Shown here: in pieces, positions 16,403 to 25,561 of the stretch
Position numbering within the stretch: position 1 is the first letter of the stretch
Layout of the letters: each line of letters begins with the position of its first letter
Notes under the pieces: generated by a model
The model's input: the letters and a program-made list of their open reading frames with translations, nothing else
Database searches by the model: none
What the model was told of the DNA's origin: nothing
Translations under genes and position numbers: made by a program
Assembly (NCBI GenBank): GCA_027531395.1
Contig: JAPZRO010000004.1
Span: 372,001-436,000 of the forward strand
Length of the DNA: 64,000 bases
Source of the DNA: Porphyrobacter sp.
Lineage (GTDB): Bacteria > Pseudomonadota > Alphaproteobacteria > Sphingomonadales > Sphingomonadaceae
Direction of reading: 5' to 3'

Positions 16403-16902
16403 GGCTGCATCGCCTCGCGGTTGTAGAGTGGATCATCGGGCTTGCGCTGACCGAGGATGAAGGGCGCGCCCGCCAGCATCGCGTCGCTCGCCGGATCGTC
16501 GCGCAGCCAGTCGACCAGCTCGGAACGGTAGGCGATCCTCCACACACCTGCGCGCCGCTCGTAGCGATCGACATAGCGGCCTGCGATGAACAGGTCGCGC
16601 GGGTTGCCGGCCTCGTCATGGACGCGGTGGTATGCTTGGTAATAGACCTCGCCATACGCCTCGTCCGGACCGGTGAAGTCGATCAGGTGCTGGCCGAGCA
16701 TATGGTGGTTGCGTGCATGGTCTTTCAGCGCGGCCATGCAGAAGGCCGCGAAATCGGCCGGGCTGCCGCTGAAGATGCCGTATTCGCACCGTGCTTCCGG
16801 CCAGAACTGCGCCTCCAGCAGCGCCCCGTCGAGCCGGTCGAGCCCGCGCATGTAGAGCGCGGCGAGATCGACAATCGCGAAGCGGTCCTCCGCGCTGCCC
16901 AT
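16399..16902 (-). CDS. NTF2/SnoaL-like protein, probable oxygenase small subunit
   Basis: This 167-residue single-domain protein has the cone-shaped NTF2/SnoaL fold signature: N-terminal helices with LAALYMRGLDRLD, a central HMLGQHLIDF strand and GRYVDRYERRAGVWRI. Aromatic-ring dioxygenase beta subunits and SnoaL-type isomerases share this fold. Placement between an SDR and a Rieske alpha subunit, with a one-base overlap (TGATG) upstream and a four-base overlap (ATGA) downstream, favours a structural or beta-subunit role. A free-standing dehydratase/isomerase is the alternative. Confidence 0.82.
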   Translation of the reverse strand: MGSAEDRFAIVDLAALYMRGLDRLDGALLEAQFWPEARCEYGIFSGSPADFAAFCMAALKDHARNHHMLGQHLIDFTGPDEAYGEVYYQAYHRVHDEAGNPRDLFIAGRYVDRYERRAGVWRIAYRSELVDWLRDDPASDAMLAGAPFILGQRKPDDPLYNREAMQP

Positions 16903-17660
16903 CAGGCGATACTCAGACCGCCGTCGACGATGAACGGCGCGCCGGTGGCAAATTTGCTCTCGTCGCTGGCGAGATAGACCACGAGGTGTGCGATATCATC
17001 GACCTCGCCCATCCGGCCGATGGGTTGGGCCACCGAGAAGGCCGCGCGGGTCGCATCGGGATCAGGGGTGCCGGCGATCACGCTCTCTACATTCGGCGTG
17101 AGGATCGTGCCGGGCTGCACCGAGTTCACCCGCACCCCGTTCTCCTCGCGCGCGCAGTAGAGCGCGATGGACTTGGTCAGCGTCACCACCGCCGCCTTGG
17201 CAGAGTTGTAGGCGGCAAGATCGGGCGAGGGCTTGTTGCCCGCCGCCGAGGAGAAATTGACGATCGATCCCCCGCCGCCCTTGGCCATCAGCGGGATTGC
17301 CGCCTTGCAGCCCATGAAGATCGAATCCACGTCCACGGTGTAGCAGCGCCGAAAATCCTCCGGCGAGATGTCGGCGATGCTCCCGAACACGGTGATCGCG
17401 GCATTGTTGACCAGCACGTCGAGCCGGCCGTGCGTCGCCTCGACCTCGGCGATCACCGCCTGCCAGCGCGCCCAGTCGGTGACGTCCTGATGGATATAGC
17501 CGCAGCCCAGTTCCGCCGCCGTCGCGCGGCCTGCGGCCTCGTCGATATCGGTGATGATCACCGTCGCCCCCTCTGCCAGCAGCGCCTTGGTCGCCGCCTT
17601 GCCGAGGCCCATCGCGCCGCCTGTCAGCAGCACCACCTTGCCCGAAACCCGTCCTGCCAT
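16902..17660 (-). CDS. Short-chain dehydrogenase/reductase (SDR)
   Basis: This 252-residue classical SDR shows the cofactor motif TGGAMGLG (about 13-20), NNAA (about 86-89), catalytic Ser in NFSSAAG and the YNSAK pair (Tyr about 153, Lys about 157). Asp at the end of the second strand (ITDID) indicates NAD(H) preference. As first gene of the Rieske operon it may rearomatise or oxidise the oxygenase product, as cis-dihydrodiol dehydrogenases do; that role is inference. A hairpin in the short gap to mgtE includes its ribosome site. Confidence 0.92.
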   Translation of the reverse strand: MAGRVSGKVVLLTGGAMGLGKAATKALLAEGATVIITDIDEAAGRATAAELGCGYIHQDVTDWARWQAVIAEVEATHGRLDVLVNNAAITVFGSIADISPEDFRRCYTVDVDSIFMGCKAAIPLMAKGGGGSIVNFSSAAGNKPSPDLAAYNSAKAAVVTLTKSIALYCAREENGVRVNSVQPGTILTPNVESVIAGTPDPDATRAAFSVAQPIGRMGEVDDIAHLVVYLASDESKFATGAPFIVDGGLSIA

Positions 17661-17668
17661 TGCTCTCT

Positions 17669-17687
17669 CCCCGATTAGCTCTCGGGG
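17669..17687 (-). promoter_or_regulatory. Hairpin overlapping the SDR ribosome site
   Basis: CCCCGA and TCGGGG form perfect six-base arms around a seven-base loop, in the 34-base gap between the mgtE stop and the SDR start. On the transcribed strand the 3' arm contains the GGGG part of the SDR ribosome site (GGGGAGAG). There is no U-tract, so it is a poor terminator and could instead restrain SDR translation. Confidence 0.35.
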
Positions 17688-17694
17688 ACGAGGG

Positions 17695-19143
17695 TTAAAG
17701 CGGGGCGAGGCCCGCCGCCACTGCCAAACCTAGGAAGGCGAAGAAGCCCATCGAATCGGTGATCATGGTCACGAACACGCTGCTCGCCACGGCCGGATCC
17801 TGATCGAGCCGCTCGAAGATGACCGGAACCAGCACGCCGGCGAGCCCCGCCACCGCGATGTTGATGATCATGGCCAGCGCGATCACCACGCCCATCAGCG
17901 GGGTGAACAGCACCCCCGCCGCCAAGCCGATCAGGCCTGCGATGGTGCTGCCGTTCAACAGCGCGACGCGGAATTCGCGCCACAGGATGCGCCGCGTGTT
18001 GGCGCGGGTGAGCTGGTTGGTGGCAATCGCGCGTACCGCCACAGCCATGGTCTGCGTTCCCGCATTGCCGCCGATGCTGGCGACAATCGGCATGAGCACG
18101 GCGAGCGCCACCAGCTGCTCGATCGCCGCCCCGAACAGCGCGATGATGCTGGAGGCGACCACCGCCGTCCCGAGATTGGCGATCAGCCAGCGCACCCGCG
18201 CGGTATAGGCCTCGCGGATCGGCTCGTTGATGTCGCCGTCGCCCGCACCGCTCATCAGCAGCGCGTCCTCGCCAGCCTCTTCGGAGATGATGTGCACGAC
18301 GTCGTCGACCGTCATCTGGCCGACCAGCCGCCCGCTCTCGTCCACCACCGCCGCCGAGATCAGCGCATATTTCTGGAACATCAGCGCGGCCTCTTCCTGA
18401 TCCATCGTGACGGGGATCAGGGTCTGGTCGCGTTTCATCACGTCGGTCAGGCGCACGGAGCGGGGCGTGGTGAGGATCCACGAGAGCGCGCAGGTGCCGA
18501 CCGGATGGTGGCGCTCGTCGATGATGAAGACCTCGAAGAAATCGTGCTCGAGATCGCCGTCCTCGCGCAGGTAGTCGATCAGGTCGCCGACCGTCATGTG
18601 CTCGGGCACCGCGACGAAATCGCGGCTCATCAACCTGCCGGCGGTCTCTTCGGGATAGGCGAGCGCGGAGGCCACCGCCTCGCGGGTTTCGGGCTCCAGC
18701 TCGGCGATCACCGCGCGCTGGTCGGCCTCGTCCAAGTCCTCGATCAGCTGCACCGCATCGTCGGTGTCGAGCTGTTCGGCGATGGTGGCGACCGCCTGCG
18801 CTGGCAGGGCCTCCATCAGGTCCTCGCGGACGTAGTCGTTGAGTTCGGCGATGACGTCGGAGGTCATCAGGTCGGTGATCGCCCGGGCGAGCGCCGCGCG
18901 CTCCGAGCGTTCGAGCAGCTCGATCAGGTCGGCGATGTCGGCGGCGTGGAGCGGCTCGACGAGGTCATAGACCGCGCCCTTGTCGCCCGCAGCCAGCGCG
19001 TCGTGCACCTCGCGCACATATTCGGGCTTGAGTCGGTTTTCCTCGTCGTGGCGTTCATCATCCACGCGGTCGTCCGGACGCACCTCGACCTCTGCGGTAT
19101 CGCCCGCCAGCAGGTCTTCATCGAGGATGCGATCGTCGGCCAT
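17695..19143 (-). CDS. mgtE: Magnesium transporter MgtE
   Basis: This 482-residue channel has an acidic N-terminal tail, an MgtE N domain of helical repeats (about 40-150; DLVEPLHAADIADLIE), two CBS domains (about 155-290) that act as the cytosolic Mg2+ sensor, and a five-helix pore domain from about residue 310. Pore features visible are ASIGGNAGTQT and the MITDSMGFFAFLG segment near the C-terminus. It imports Mg2+ and is gated closed by high cytosolic Mg2+ bound to the N/CBS domains. The start at 19143 is the first plausible ATG. It shares a divergent 102-base promoter region with the cyclophilin gene and is only 34 bases ahead of the SDR operon, so read-through into that operon is possible. 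Confidence 0.95.
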   Translation of the reverse strand: MADDRILDEDLLAGDTAEVEVRPDDRVDDERHDEENRLKPEYVREVHDALAAGDKGAVYDLVEPLHAADIADLIELLERSERAALARAITDLMTSDVIAELNDYVREDLMEALPAQAVATIAEQLDTDDAVQLIEDLDEADQRAVIAELEPETREAVASALAYPEETAGRLMSRDFVAVPEHMTVGDLIDYLREDGDLEHDFFEVFIIDERHHPVGTCALSWILTTPRSVRLTDVMKRDQTLIPVTMDQEEAALMFQKYALISAAVVDESGRLVGQMTVDDVVHIISEEAGEDALLMSGAGDGDINEPIREAYTARVRWLIANLGTAVVASSIIALFGAAIEQLVALAVLMPIVASIGGNAGTQTMAVAVRAIATNQLTRANTRRILWREFRVALLNGSTIAGLIGLAAGVLFTPLMGVVIALAMIINIAVAGLAGVLVPVIFERLDQDPAVASSVFVTMITDSMGFFAFLGLAVAAGLAPL

Positions 19144-19245
19144 ATGCGGCGTTTAGGCAGGGGGTTATGAAAAGCAAGGCTGGAGGGTGACAGGGGCGCA
19201 TTGGCTGCGTAAAGCCGGGGCAAATTCCATCAGGAGACAGACGAA

Positions 19246-19707
19246 ATGGCCGAAACCCTTACCTTCACGCTCGACAATGGCGACGGCGCCCACAACGATG
19301 TCGTGATCAAGCTGCGCCCCGATCTCGCCCCCGGCCACGTCGCGCGCATCACCGAGCTGGCGAGCGAAGGCTTCTACGACGGCGTGATCTTCCACCGCGT
19401 GATCGCCGGCTTCATGGCGCAGGGCGGCGATCCGACCGGCACCGGCATGGGCGGCAGCGACAAGCCCGACCTTCGGGCCGAATTCAACGCCGAGCCCCAC
19501 GTTGAAGGCACCTGCTCGATGGCGCGCGCCAGCTACGAGCACTCGGCCAACTCGCAGTTCTTCATCTGCCTCGACGACGCGCGCTTCCTCGACAAGCAGT
19601 ACACCGTGTGGGGCCAGGTGATCAGCGGCATGGAACATGTCCACGCCATCCCCAAGGGCGAACCGCCGCGCGCCCCCGGCAAGATTGTGAAGGCGACGGT
19701 GGCCTGA
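19246..19707 (+). CDS. Peptidyl-prolyl cis-trans isomerase, cyclophilin type
   Basis: This 153-residue cytosolic cyclophilin without signal peptide catalyses prolyl isomerisation during protein folding. Active-site elements are visible: FHRVIAGFMAQGGDPTGTG (catalytic Arg and the FMxQGGD strand), SMARA, NSQFFICL and a W in YTVWGQV. The size and pattern match bacterial PpiB-type enzymes. A clear AGGAGA ribosome site lies upstream and a strong rho-independent terminator follows at 19736-19759, so it is a single-gene unit. Confidence 0.95.
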   Translation: MAETLTFTLDNGDGAHNDVVIKLRPDLAPGHVARITELASEGFYDGVIFHRVIAGFMAQGGDPTGTGMGGSDKPDLRAEFNAEPHVEGTCSMARASYEHSANSQFFICLDDARFLDKQYTVWGQVISGMEHVHAIPKGEPPRAPGKIVKATVA

Positions 19708-19735
19708 GCCTTCGCGGCACAATCCGGATAAAGGA

Positions 19736-19759
19736 GGGGCGGCTTCGGTCGCCCCTTTT
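19736..19759 (+). terminator. Rho-independent terminator after the cyclophilin gene
   Basis: Eight-base-pair stem (GGGGCGGC with GTCGCCCC, one G-U pair) closed by a TTCG tetraloop and followed by TTTT, 28 bases after the cyclophilin stop. A classic strong terminator. Confidence 0.88.
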
Positions 19760-19799
19760 CGTTGAACAGCCCTTGCTTCGGCGCTAAAGGCGCGGCCTC

Positions 19800-21143
19800 A
19801 TGAAACCCTCCGCGCCTCCCCAGACCTATAGGGTCAAGAGCTTCGGCTGCCAGATGAACGTCTATGACGGCGAGCGCATGGGCGAGCTGCTCAGCGAGCG
19901 CGGCATCACCCCCGCGCCCGAAGGCGAGGAGGCCGATCTCGTCATCCTCAACACCTGCCACATCCGCGAGAAGGCCGCCGAGAAGGTCTATTCGGACATC
20001 GGCCGGCTGGTCGCGGCGGGCAAGGAGGCAGGGAAGGCCCCGCTGATCGCGGTTGCAGGCTGCGTCGCGCAGGCCGAGGGTGAGGAGATCATGGCGCGCG
20101 CGCCGGCAGTCAGCATCGTGGTCGGCCCGCAGGCCTATCACCGCCTGCCCGAGATGCTGGACAAGGCGGCAAACGGCGAGCGCGCGACCGATACCGACAT
20201 GCCCGCCATCGCCAAGTTCGACGCGCTCCCGGCGCGCCGCAAGCGCGGGCCGAGCGCGTTCCTGACGGTGCAGGAAGGCTGCGACAAGTTCTGCACCTAT
20301 TGCGTGGTGCCCTATACCCGCGGCGCGGAAATCTCGCGGCCGTTCACCCATCTGGTGGCCGAAGCGCGCAAACTGGTCGAAGCCGGGACGAAGGAGATCA
20401 CGCTGCTTGGCCAGAACGTCAACGCCTGGGCGGGCGAGGACGACAAGGGCCGCCGTGTAGGGCTCGGCGGGCTGATCCGTGTGCTGGCGCAGATCGACGG
20501 GCTGGAGCGCATCCGCTACACCACCAGCCACCCCAACGACATGGACGACGACCTGATCGCCGCGCATGGCGAGGTGGCCAAGCTCATGCCCTATCTGCAC
20601 CTCCCCGTGCAGGCGGGCAATGACCGCATCCTCAAGGCGATGAACCGCCAGCACACCGCGGAAAGCTACCTCAAGCTGATCGAGCGCTTCCGTGCCGCGC
20701 GGCCCGATATCGCGCTCTCGGGCGATTTCATCGTCGGCTTCCCGGGCGAGACGGAGGCCGAGTTTCAGGACACGCTCAGCATCGTCGACGAGGTCCGCTA
20801 CGCCGCCTGCTTCAGCTTCAAATATTCGCCGCGCCCCGGCACGCCTGCCGCGACGATGGACGGCCAGATCGCCCCTGAGGTGATGGACGAGCGCCTCCAG
20901 CGCCTCCAGCAGCGCATCGGCGCGCACCAATATGCGTTCAATCAGGCGAGCATCGGCAAGACCTGCACCGTGCTGGTGGAGCGCAAGGGCCGGCACGAAG
21001 GCCAGTGGCTCGGCAAGTCGCCTTGGCTCCAGAGCGTGTGGTTCGAGGCGCCTGCCGCGATCGGCGATATGGTCGAGGTCGAGCTGGCCGAAGCTGGGCC
21101 GAACTCACTCAAGGGGATCGTCCGCCAGACCGTGACAGTCTGA
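19800..21143 (+). CDS. miaB: tRNA-2-methylthio-N6-isopentenyladenosine synthase MiaB
   Basis: This 447-residue radical-SAM methylthiotransferase converts i6A37 to ms2i6A37 in tRNAs reading UNN codons. The N-terminal UPF0004 domain provides the auxiliary cluster cysteines Cys17 (SFGCQMN), Cys53 (NTCHIR) and Cys88 (AGCVAQ). The radical-SAM cluster is Cys161, Cys165 and Cys168 (GCDKFCTYC). A C-terminal TRAM domain (about 375-445) binds tRNA. The ATG at 19800 is the first start after the cyclophilin terminator. phoH follows after 109 bases on the same strand, a common neighbour in alphaproteobacteria. Confidence 0.97.
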   Translation: MKPSAPPQTYRVKSFGCQMNVYDGERMGELLSERGITPAPEGEEADLVILNTCHIREKAAEKVYSDIGRLVAAGKEAGKAPLIAVAGCVAQAEGEEIMARAPAVSIVVGPQAYHRLPEMLDKAANGERATDTDMPAIAKFDALPARRKRGPSAFLTVQEGCDKFCTYCVVPYTRGAEISRPFTHLVAEARKLVEAGTKEITLLGQNVNAWAGEDDKGRRVGLGGLIRVLAQIDGLERIRYTTSHPNDMDDDLIAAHGEVAKLMPYLHLPVQAGNDRILKAMNRQHTAESYLKLIERFRAARPDIALSGDFIVGFPGETEAEFQDTLSIVDEVRYAACFSFKYSPRPGTPAATMDGQIAPEVMDERLQRLQQRIGAHQYAFNQASIGKTCTVLVERKGRHEGQWLGKSPWLQSVWFEAPAAIGDMVEVELAEAGPNSLKGIVRQTVTV

Positions 21144-21252
21144 CGACTTTCCACCGCCGTATTGCGGCGCTGCGCTTGCTTTGCCCCCGCGCGTGCTTAC
21201 CTTCCCGAATCAAGGGCAGGGGATCGCCCCCGGCCCCGAAACAAAGGAAGCT

Positions 21253-22296
21253 ATGGGCCGACGTCCCTCACGCGCCGCCAATCCGGCTCTTTCGCCCGAT
21301 CCCCGCGGCATTCCCGCTCCCCGGCGCGCCCGGGTGGAGCTGACCTTCGAGAACCAGTCGCTGCTGGGGCCGCTGTTCGGCCAGTTCGACGCCAATCTGG
21401 TGCAGGTGGAAAACCGGCTCGGGGTGTATATCCACGCGCGCGGCCACCAGGTGGTGATCGAGGGGCCGGAGGACGATGTCGCCCGCGCCCGCGAGACGCT
21501 GCGCACCATGTATGACCGGGTCGCGCGCGGCGAATATCTCGACAGCGGGGCGATCGAGGCGCTGATCGCCATGTCCTCCGAACCCACGCTCGAAGGGATC
21601 ATCTCGGGCGAGGAGGGCGCAGCGCCGATCATGATCCGGACGCGCAAGAAGACCATCGTCCCGCGCTCGGCGACCCAGATCGAATATATGAAGGCGCTGG
21701 CCCGCGAGGATATCATCTTCGCGCTCGGTCCGGCGGGCACCGGCAAGACCTATATCGCGGTGGCGCAGGCGGTCAGCCAGCTCATCACCGGCTCTGTCCA
21801 GCGCCTGATCCTCTCGCGCCCGGCGGTCGAGGCGGGGGAGAAGCTCGGCTTCCTGCCCGGCGACATGAAGGAGAAGGTCGATCCCTATCTGCGCCCGCTC
21901 TACGACGCCTTGAACGATTGCATGCCGCCCGAACAGGTCGAACGGCGGCTGGCCAATGGCGAGATCGAGATCGCCCCGATCGCCTTCATGCGCGGGCGCA
22001 CGCTGGCGGACAGCTTCATTATCCTCGACGAGGCGCAGAACACCACACGCGAGCAGATGAAGATGTTCCTCACCCGCTTCGGCCAGAACAGCCGGATGGT
22101 GATCTGCGGTGACCCCAAGCAGGTCGACATTCCCGGCGGACCGTCGATGAGCGGGCTCAACGATGCGGTGCAGCGGCTCGAAGGGGTGGAAGGCTTCGGA
22201 ACGATCCGCTTCACCGCCGCGGATGTGGTACGCCACCCGATCGTCGGAAGAATCGTAGAAGCCTACGAAGGAAAGAGCGAGGACGCGCCGGCTTAG
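21253..22296 (+). CDS. phoH: PhoH-like ATPase
   Basis: This 347-residue member of the PhoH/PhoL family has an N-terminal KH-like region (about 25-100; LLGPLFGQFDANL) and a RecA-like ATPase domain with Walker A GPAGTGKT (about 156-163) and Walker B FIILDEAQN. It is linked in many bacteria to RNA metabolism and normally sits upstream of ybeY. The ATG at 21253 was preferred over an upstream TTG because AAGGAAG precedes it. Its last 86 bases overlap the convergent flavoprotein gene. Its usual partner ybeY is about 4.9 kb away beyond three accessory genes. Confidence 0.94.
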   Translation: MGRRPSRAANPALSPDPRGIPAPRRARVELTFENQSLLGPLFGQFDANLVQVENRLGVYIHARGHQVVIEGPEDDVARARETLRTMYDRVARGEYLDSGAIEALIAMSSEPTLEGIISGEEGAAPIMIRTRKKTIVPRSATQIEYMKALAREDIIFALGPAGTGKTYIAVAQAVSQLITGSVQRLILSRPAVEAGEKLGFLPGDMKEKVDPYLRPLYDALNDCMPPEQVERRLANGEIEIAPIAFMRGRTLADSFIILDEAQNTTREQMKMFLTRFGQNSRMVICGDPKQVDIPGGPSMSGLNDAVQRLEGVEGFGTIRFTAADVVRHPIVGRIVEAYEGKSEDAPA

Positions 22297-23908
22297 GCTT
22301 GGGCGGCGCGACCGGGGCGGGGGTCGCCTCGATCACGCCCCATTCGATCAGCGCGTCGTTGCGGAACAGCGGTTCGACCAGCGGATCGAGCAGCCGCCTG
22401 CGCACCGCGCGCCACTGCGCCAGCGGATTGGCCGGATGGCCCGCGCCGAACTCGCGCGCCACCCAGCTGGACGCGCCGGGGGTGAACTTGCCCCAGTGCT
22501 GGCAATAGCCGATCCCGGCCGCATCTAGCGCCGCGCAGCTATCAGCGGCGGCCTTCTGCGTCAGCGGTGAGGGGATCAGCCCGTGCAGGTCCATCGCCAC
22601 GCTGCGGTGGTAGCGGGTATAGCCCATCAACCCCGCGCTGCCCTCGACGAAGCGCAGAGTGTAGACCATGTGCCGCAGGCGGTGTTCGGGCGGGAGCTGC
22701 TGCAACTGCTGCTGGAGGTGACCCGTCATCGCGGTGATCGCCGCGAGGATGCGGTCCTGATCGATCGCCAGCGCCGCATCATAGATGATCGCGTGGGTGC
22801 GCGGATCGGGCCAGCCCGAATGGAGCGCACCCCAGGATTGCAGCTGCGGCGGATTCTCCGCGTTCGGCGCCGGGATCTCGCGAAAACCGGCGGCATAGGC
22901 GGCATAGAGATCGGGCGGGATCGGGGGCGCGAGCGTCTCCTCGGCTGACGGCTCGATCAGGTCGTGCACCTGCCGCAGGGGCGCCGTTTCGATGATTGCC
23001 TTGCGCGCCTCGGCGGCGGCCTCGTGGCGATAGATGAAGCTGTGCAGGGCCGGACTGCCCCACGGGTCATAGGGGTCGATCTGCACCTCGTAATAGACCG
23101 GATCGCCTGGCAGGTCCCATCCGCGCGCAATCGCGTCATAATCGCCGCGCTCGACTTGCGCGAGCCACGCCGGATCGACCCGACGCTTGCAGCGCACGGG
23201 GTAGAACAGGTCCTTGTCGACCAGCTCGAACAGCACCCCGTTGACGATCCCCAGTGCGCCGAGGTGGACGAGCGTCGCGGCGAAGGTGGCGGAATCGCGG
23301 ATCACTTCGTCCGCAAAGCGCAGCGCGGTGGCGTCCGACAGGGCCGGGTGGGCCGGATCCTCGATCCACACGCTGCGGGTGGGCCCGGTGACGAGGTGGA
23401 TGCCCCTGATCTGGTTCTGGAAGCCGCCTTTGCCGAGCGTCGAGCCATTGACTCCGGTCGCCATCGCGCCCGCCACCGACTGCCCGAGATAGGAGCCGCA
23501 GATCGCGATCGAGCGATCCCGCGCCTCGGCCCACGCGGTCAGCCGCGCCAGCCCGCAGCCTCCGCCCACGTAGGCGAGGTGGCCCGCTTCGAGCCGGCTG
23601 TTGCCATGCAGGTCGCCCGCGGGCACCGGATGCAGCGCATCGAGTTCGCGCGTTTCCAGCTGCAGTCCGGCATTGCCGACCAGCGCCGACCAGCTCCACG
23701 CCGCGCCCAGCACACCGGCGCGCGACTGGCGGGCGAGCGCGGTGACGATATGCGCCTGCATCACTGGGGCCGAGCGGGCGAAGGCCTCGGGGCCGGACGC
23801 CGACTTCTCGCTCCCGCGCCGGTAGGTCGCCTGCTGGGCCACCGTCAGCTTGCGGTTCTCGTGGTAGTTCTTCCACGCGACATTGGTCGCGGTCTCGATA
23901 TGGCCCAC
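22211..23908 (-). CDS. FAD-linked oxidase, aldonolactone-oxidase-like
   Basis: This 565-residue protein is a VAO/PCMH-type flavoprotein. An N-terminal FAD-binding domain (about 40-215) includes GGCGLARLTAWAE, SYLGQSVAGAMATGVNGS and GALGIVNGVLFEL; a D-arabinono-1,4-lactone-oxidase-like C-terminal domain (about 260-515) ends with the characteristic GIGYCQHWGKF motif. Enzymes of this kind oxidise sugar lactones or alditols to products such as ascorbate analogues. The C-terminal 35 residues are Pro/Arg-rich (PPKPKPARPRSFLRRLLRFF), possibly a membrane-surface anchor. It starts with GTG after a GGGGGAGAG site. Its 3' end lies inside the phoH 3' end on the opposite strand. It is the first of three accessory genes between phoH and ybeY. 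Confidence 0.85.
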   Translation of the reverse strand: MGHIETATNVAWKNYHENRKLTVAQQATYRRGSEKSASGPEAFARSAPVMQAHIVTALARQSRAGVLGAAWSWSALVGNAGLQLETRELDALHPVPAGDLHGNSRLEAGHLAYVGGGCGLARLTAWAEARDRSIAICGSYLGQSVAGAMATGVNGSTLGKGGFQNQIRGIHLVTGPTRSVWIEDPAHPALSDATALRFADEVIRDSATFAATLVHLGALGIVNGVLFELVDKDLFYPVRCKRRVDPAWLAQVERGDYDAIARGWDLPGDPVYYEVQIDPYDPWGSPALHSFIYRHEAAAEARKAIIETAPLRQVHDLIEPSAEETLAPPIPPDLYAAYAAGFREIPAPNAENPPQLQSWGALHSGWPDPRTHAIIYDAALAIDQDRILAAITAMTGHLQQQLQQLPPEHRLRHMVYTLRFVEGSAGLMGYTRYHRSVAMDLHGLIPSPLTQKAAADSCAALDAAGIGYCQHWGKFTPGASSWVAREFGAGHPANPLAQWRAVRRRLLDPLVEPLFRNDALIEWGVIEATPAPVAPPKPKPARPRSFLRRLLRFFRRSGGVPHPRR

Positions 23909-24115
23909 CGGTCTGCTCTCCCCCTGCTGCGAGTTGCACAGAGCCCGTTCTACTGGCCCCGATCAAGAGGCGCCCGCGAAAAACCCGCGTCTTTTCGTAA
24001 GGTTCTTCGAAATTTGTGAGGCCGCACGTCGCTGCGGGCGGCTGACAATGGGCCTTGCTTTGCCTACACTGCCAGCCACTGTGCGCGGCGCACGGATTCA
24101 TGGGGGATCACAGGC

Positions 24116-25561
24116 ATGAGGAATACCGGAAGCGCGCTGGCGGGGCTGGCCACGCTGTCGCTGGCGCTGGCAGGGTGCGGCAAGGTCGATCCGGTGCACC
24201 ATCTCCCGCCGCAGGTGGCACCGGGCGGATGCGACGAGATCATCACCTTCGGCGCGCGCCTGCCGCTCCCCCAGTCCTCGCTGGAAGGGCCTCCGCAGCC
24301 GGGAGCCGAGGAAGCATGGCAGACCGATCCGCGCAGCGACCCCGTCGGGCTCAAGCTGCTCGACGCGCTCGGCCAGACCCCGACTTACGAGGAAAGCATG
24401 GTTCCGGGCCAGCAGGCGGTGAGCGAATCGGTGCTGATCCTGTCGGGCGGCAGCCAGCAGGGCGCTTTCGGAGCCGGTTTCATGAGCGCCTGGGAACAGC
24501 ATCGTGGCGGCAGCCTGCCGCGCTTCAAGCTGGTCACCGGGATCAGCACCGGCGCGCTGCAGGCGACCTTCGCCTTCCTTGGCGACACGAAGACCATCGT
24601 CGAGGAATACAGCATCACCTCCGAGAAGGAGCTGCTCAAGCCGCTGGTGCCGGGCAAGTTCGAGCAGAAGCCGATCCGTGCGGCGCTCAGCCTGACGACC
24701 GAGGGCACGATCGCGCGGCTGGAGCCGCTGCGCGAGGAGCTCAAGCGCCTGATCAACCAGGCCACGCTGGAAAAGGTCGCGGCCGAGAAGGCGCAGGGCC
24801 GCACGCTGCTGGTCGGCGCGGTGGAGATGGGCAGCGGCGAGATGGCGGTGTTCGATCTCACCAAGGCCGCGGCGCTCTATGTGGAGAACCTGACAAGCAA
24901 TCCGGACCGCGCCAAGCAGATGCGCGGCTGCTATATCGAGGCGCTGCTGGCCTCGTCGTCGGTCCCGATGTCGGCCGATCCGGTGTTCATCGACAACCGT
25001 CTCTATATCGATGGCGGCGCGCGCTTCGGGGTGCTGGTCGATCTCACCGCCAACGCCTTCAAGCAGAAGGTGGCCGAAGCCAAGGCGCTGGAGCGCGCTG
25101 CGGACGTTCCGCGCAACCTGTTCCTTATCGTCAATGCGACGCTCGAGGTGCCGGCCTTCTGCGGGCTCTCGAAATGTCCGGTCGGCGCGGACGGCAAGCC
25201 CGAGACACCTCCCCCGGGCACGCCGCATCCGAAATGGACCTTCCTGCAACTGGCGCAGCGCACCGTCAGCGTGATGACCAACCAGGCCTATCGCAGTTCG
25301 GTGTTCATCGCCGACCAGCAGCACGGCACCGAGGAGTTCGACACCAGCTTCGTTCGGCTTGAACCCGAGCACCTGCGCTACGAGACCGCGATCGACTTCC
25401 CCGGTGCCGGGCAGGAGGAGAAGATCTGCTACCAGTGGCAGCGCGATGACGAGGCCATCGACAATCCCAAGGAGTTCTTCCCGCGCTACATGCGCTGCCT
25501 GATCGCCTACGGGAAACAGCATCCCGAAGCGGCGAAGTTTGCCGCAGCGGAGCCGCGCTAG
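24116..25561 (+). CDS. Patatin-like phospholipase lipoprotein
   Basis: This 481-residue exported lipoprotein has lipobox LALAGC with Cys21. The patatin domain (about 105-370) has the oxyanion glycine loop SGGSQQGAFGAG, nucleophile Ser144 in GISTG, and the catalytic Asp in DGGA (about residue 300). It probably hydrolyses lipid acyl esters in the periplasm or at the outer membrane. It is divergent from the flavoprotein gene across a 207-base promoter region and converges tail-to-tail with the erythromycin-esterase-like gene. The two stop codons overlap in the palindrome CTAG. Substrate and physiological role are not evident. Confidence 0.88.
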   Translation: MRNTGSALAGLATLSLALAGCGKVDPVHHLPPQVAPGGCDEIITFGARLPLPQSSLEGPPQPGAEEAWQTDPRSDPVGLKLLDALGQTPTYEESMVPGQQAVSESVLILSGGSQQGAFGAGFMSAWEQHRGGSLPRFKLVTGISTGALQATFAFLGDTKTIVEEYSITSEKELLKPLVPGKFEQKPIRAALSLTTEGTIARLEPLREELKRLINQATLEKVAAEKAQGRTLLVGAVEMGSGEMAVFDLTKAAALYVENLTSNPDRAKQMRGCYIEALLASSSVPMSADPVFIDNRLYIDGGARFGVLVDLTANAFKQKVAEAKALERAADVPRNLFLIVNATLEVPAFCGLSKCPVGADGKPETPPPGTPHPKWTFLQLAQRTVSVMTNQAYRSSVFIADQQHGTEEFDTSFVRLEPEHLRYETAIDFPGAGQEEKICYQWQRDDEAIDNPKEFFPRYMRCLIAYGKQHPEAAKFAAAEPR

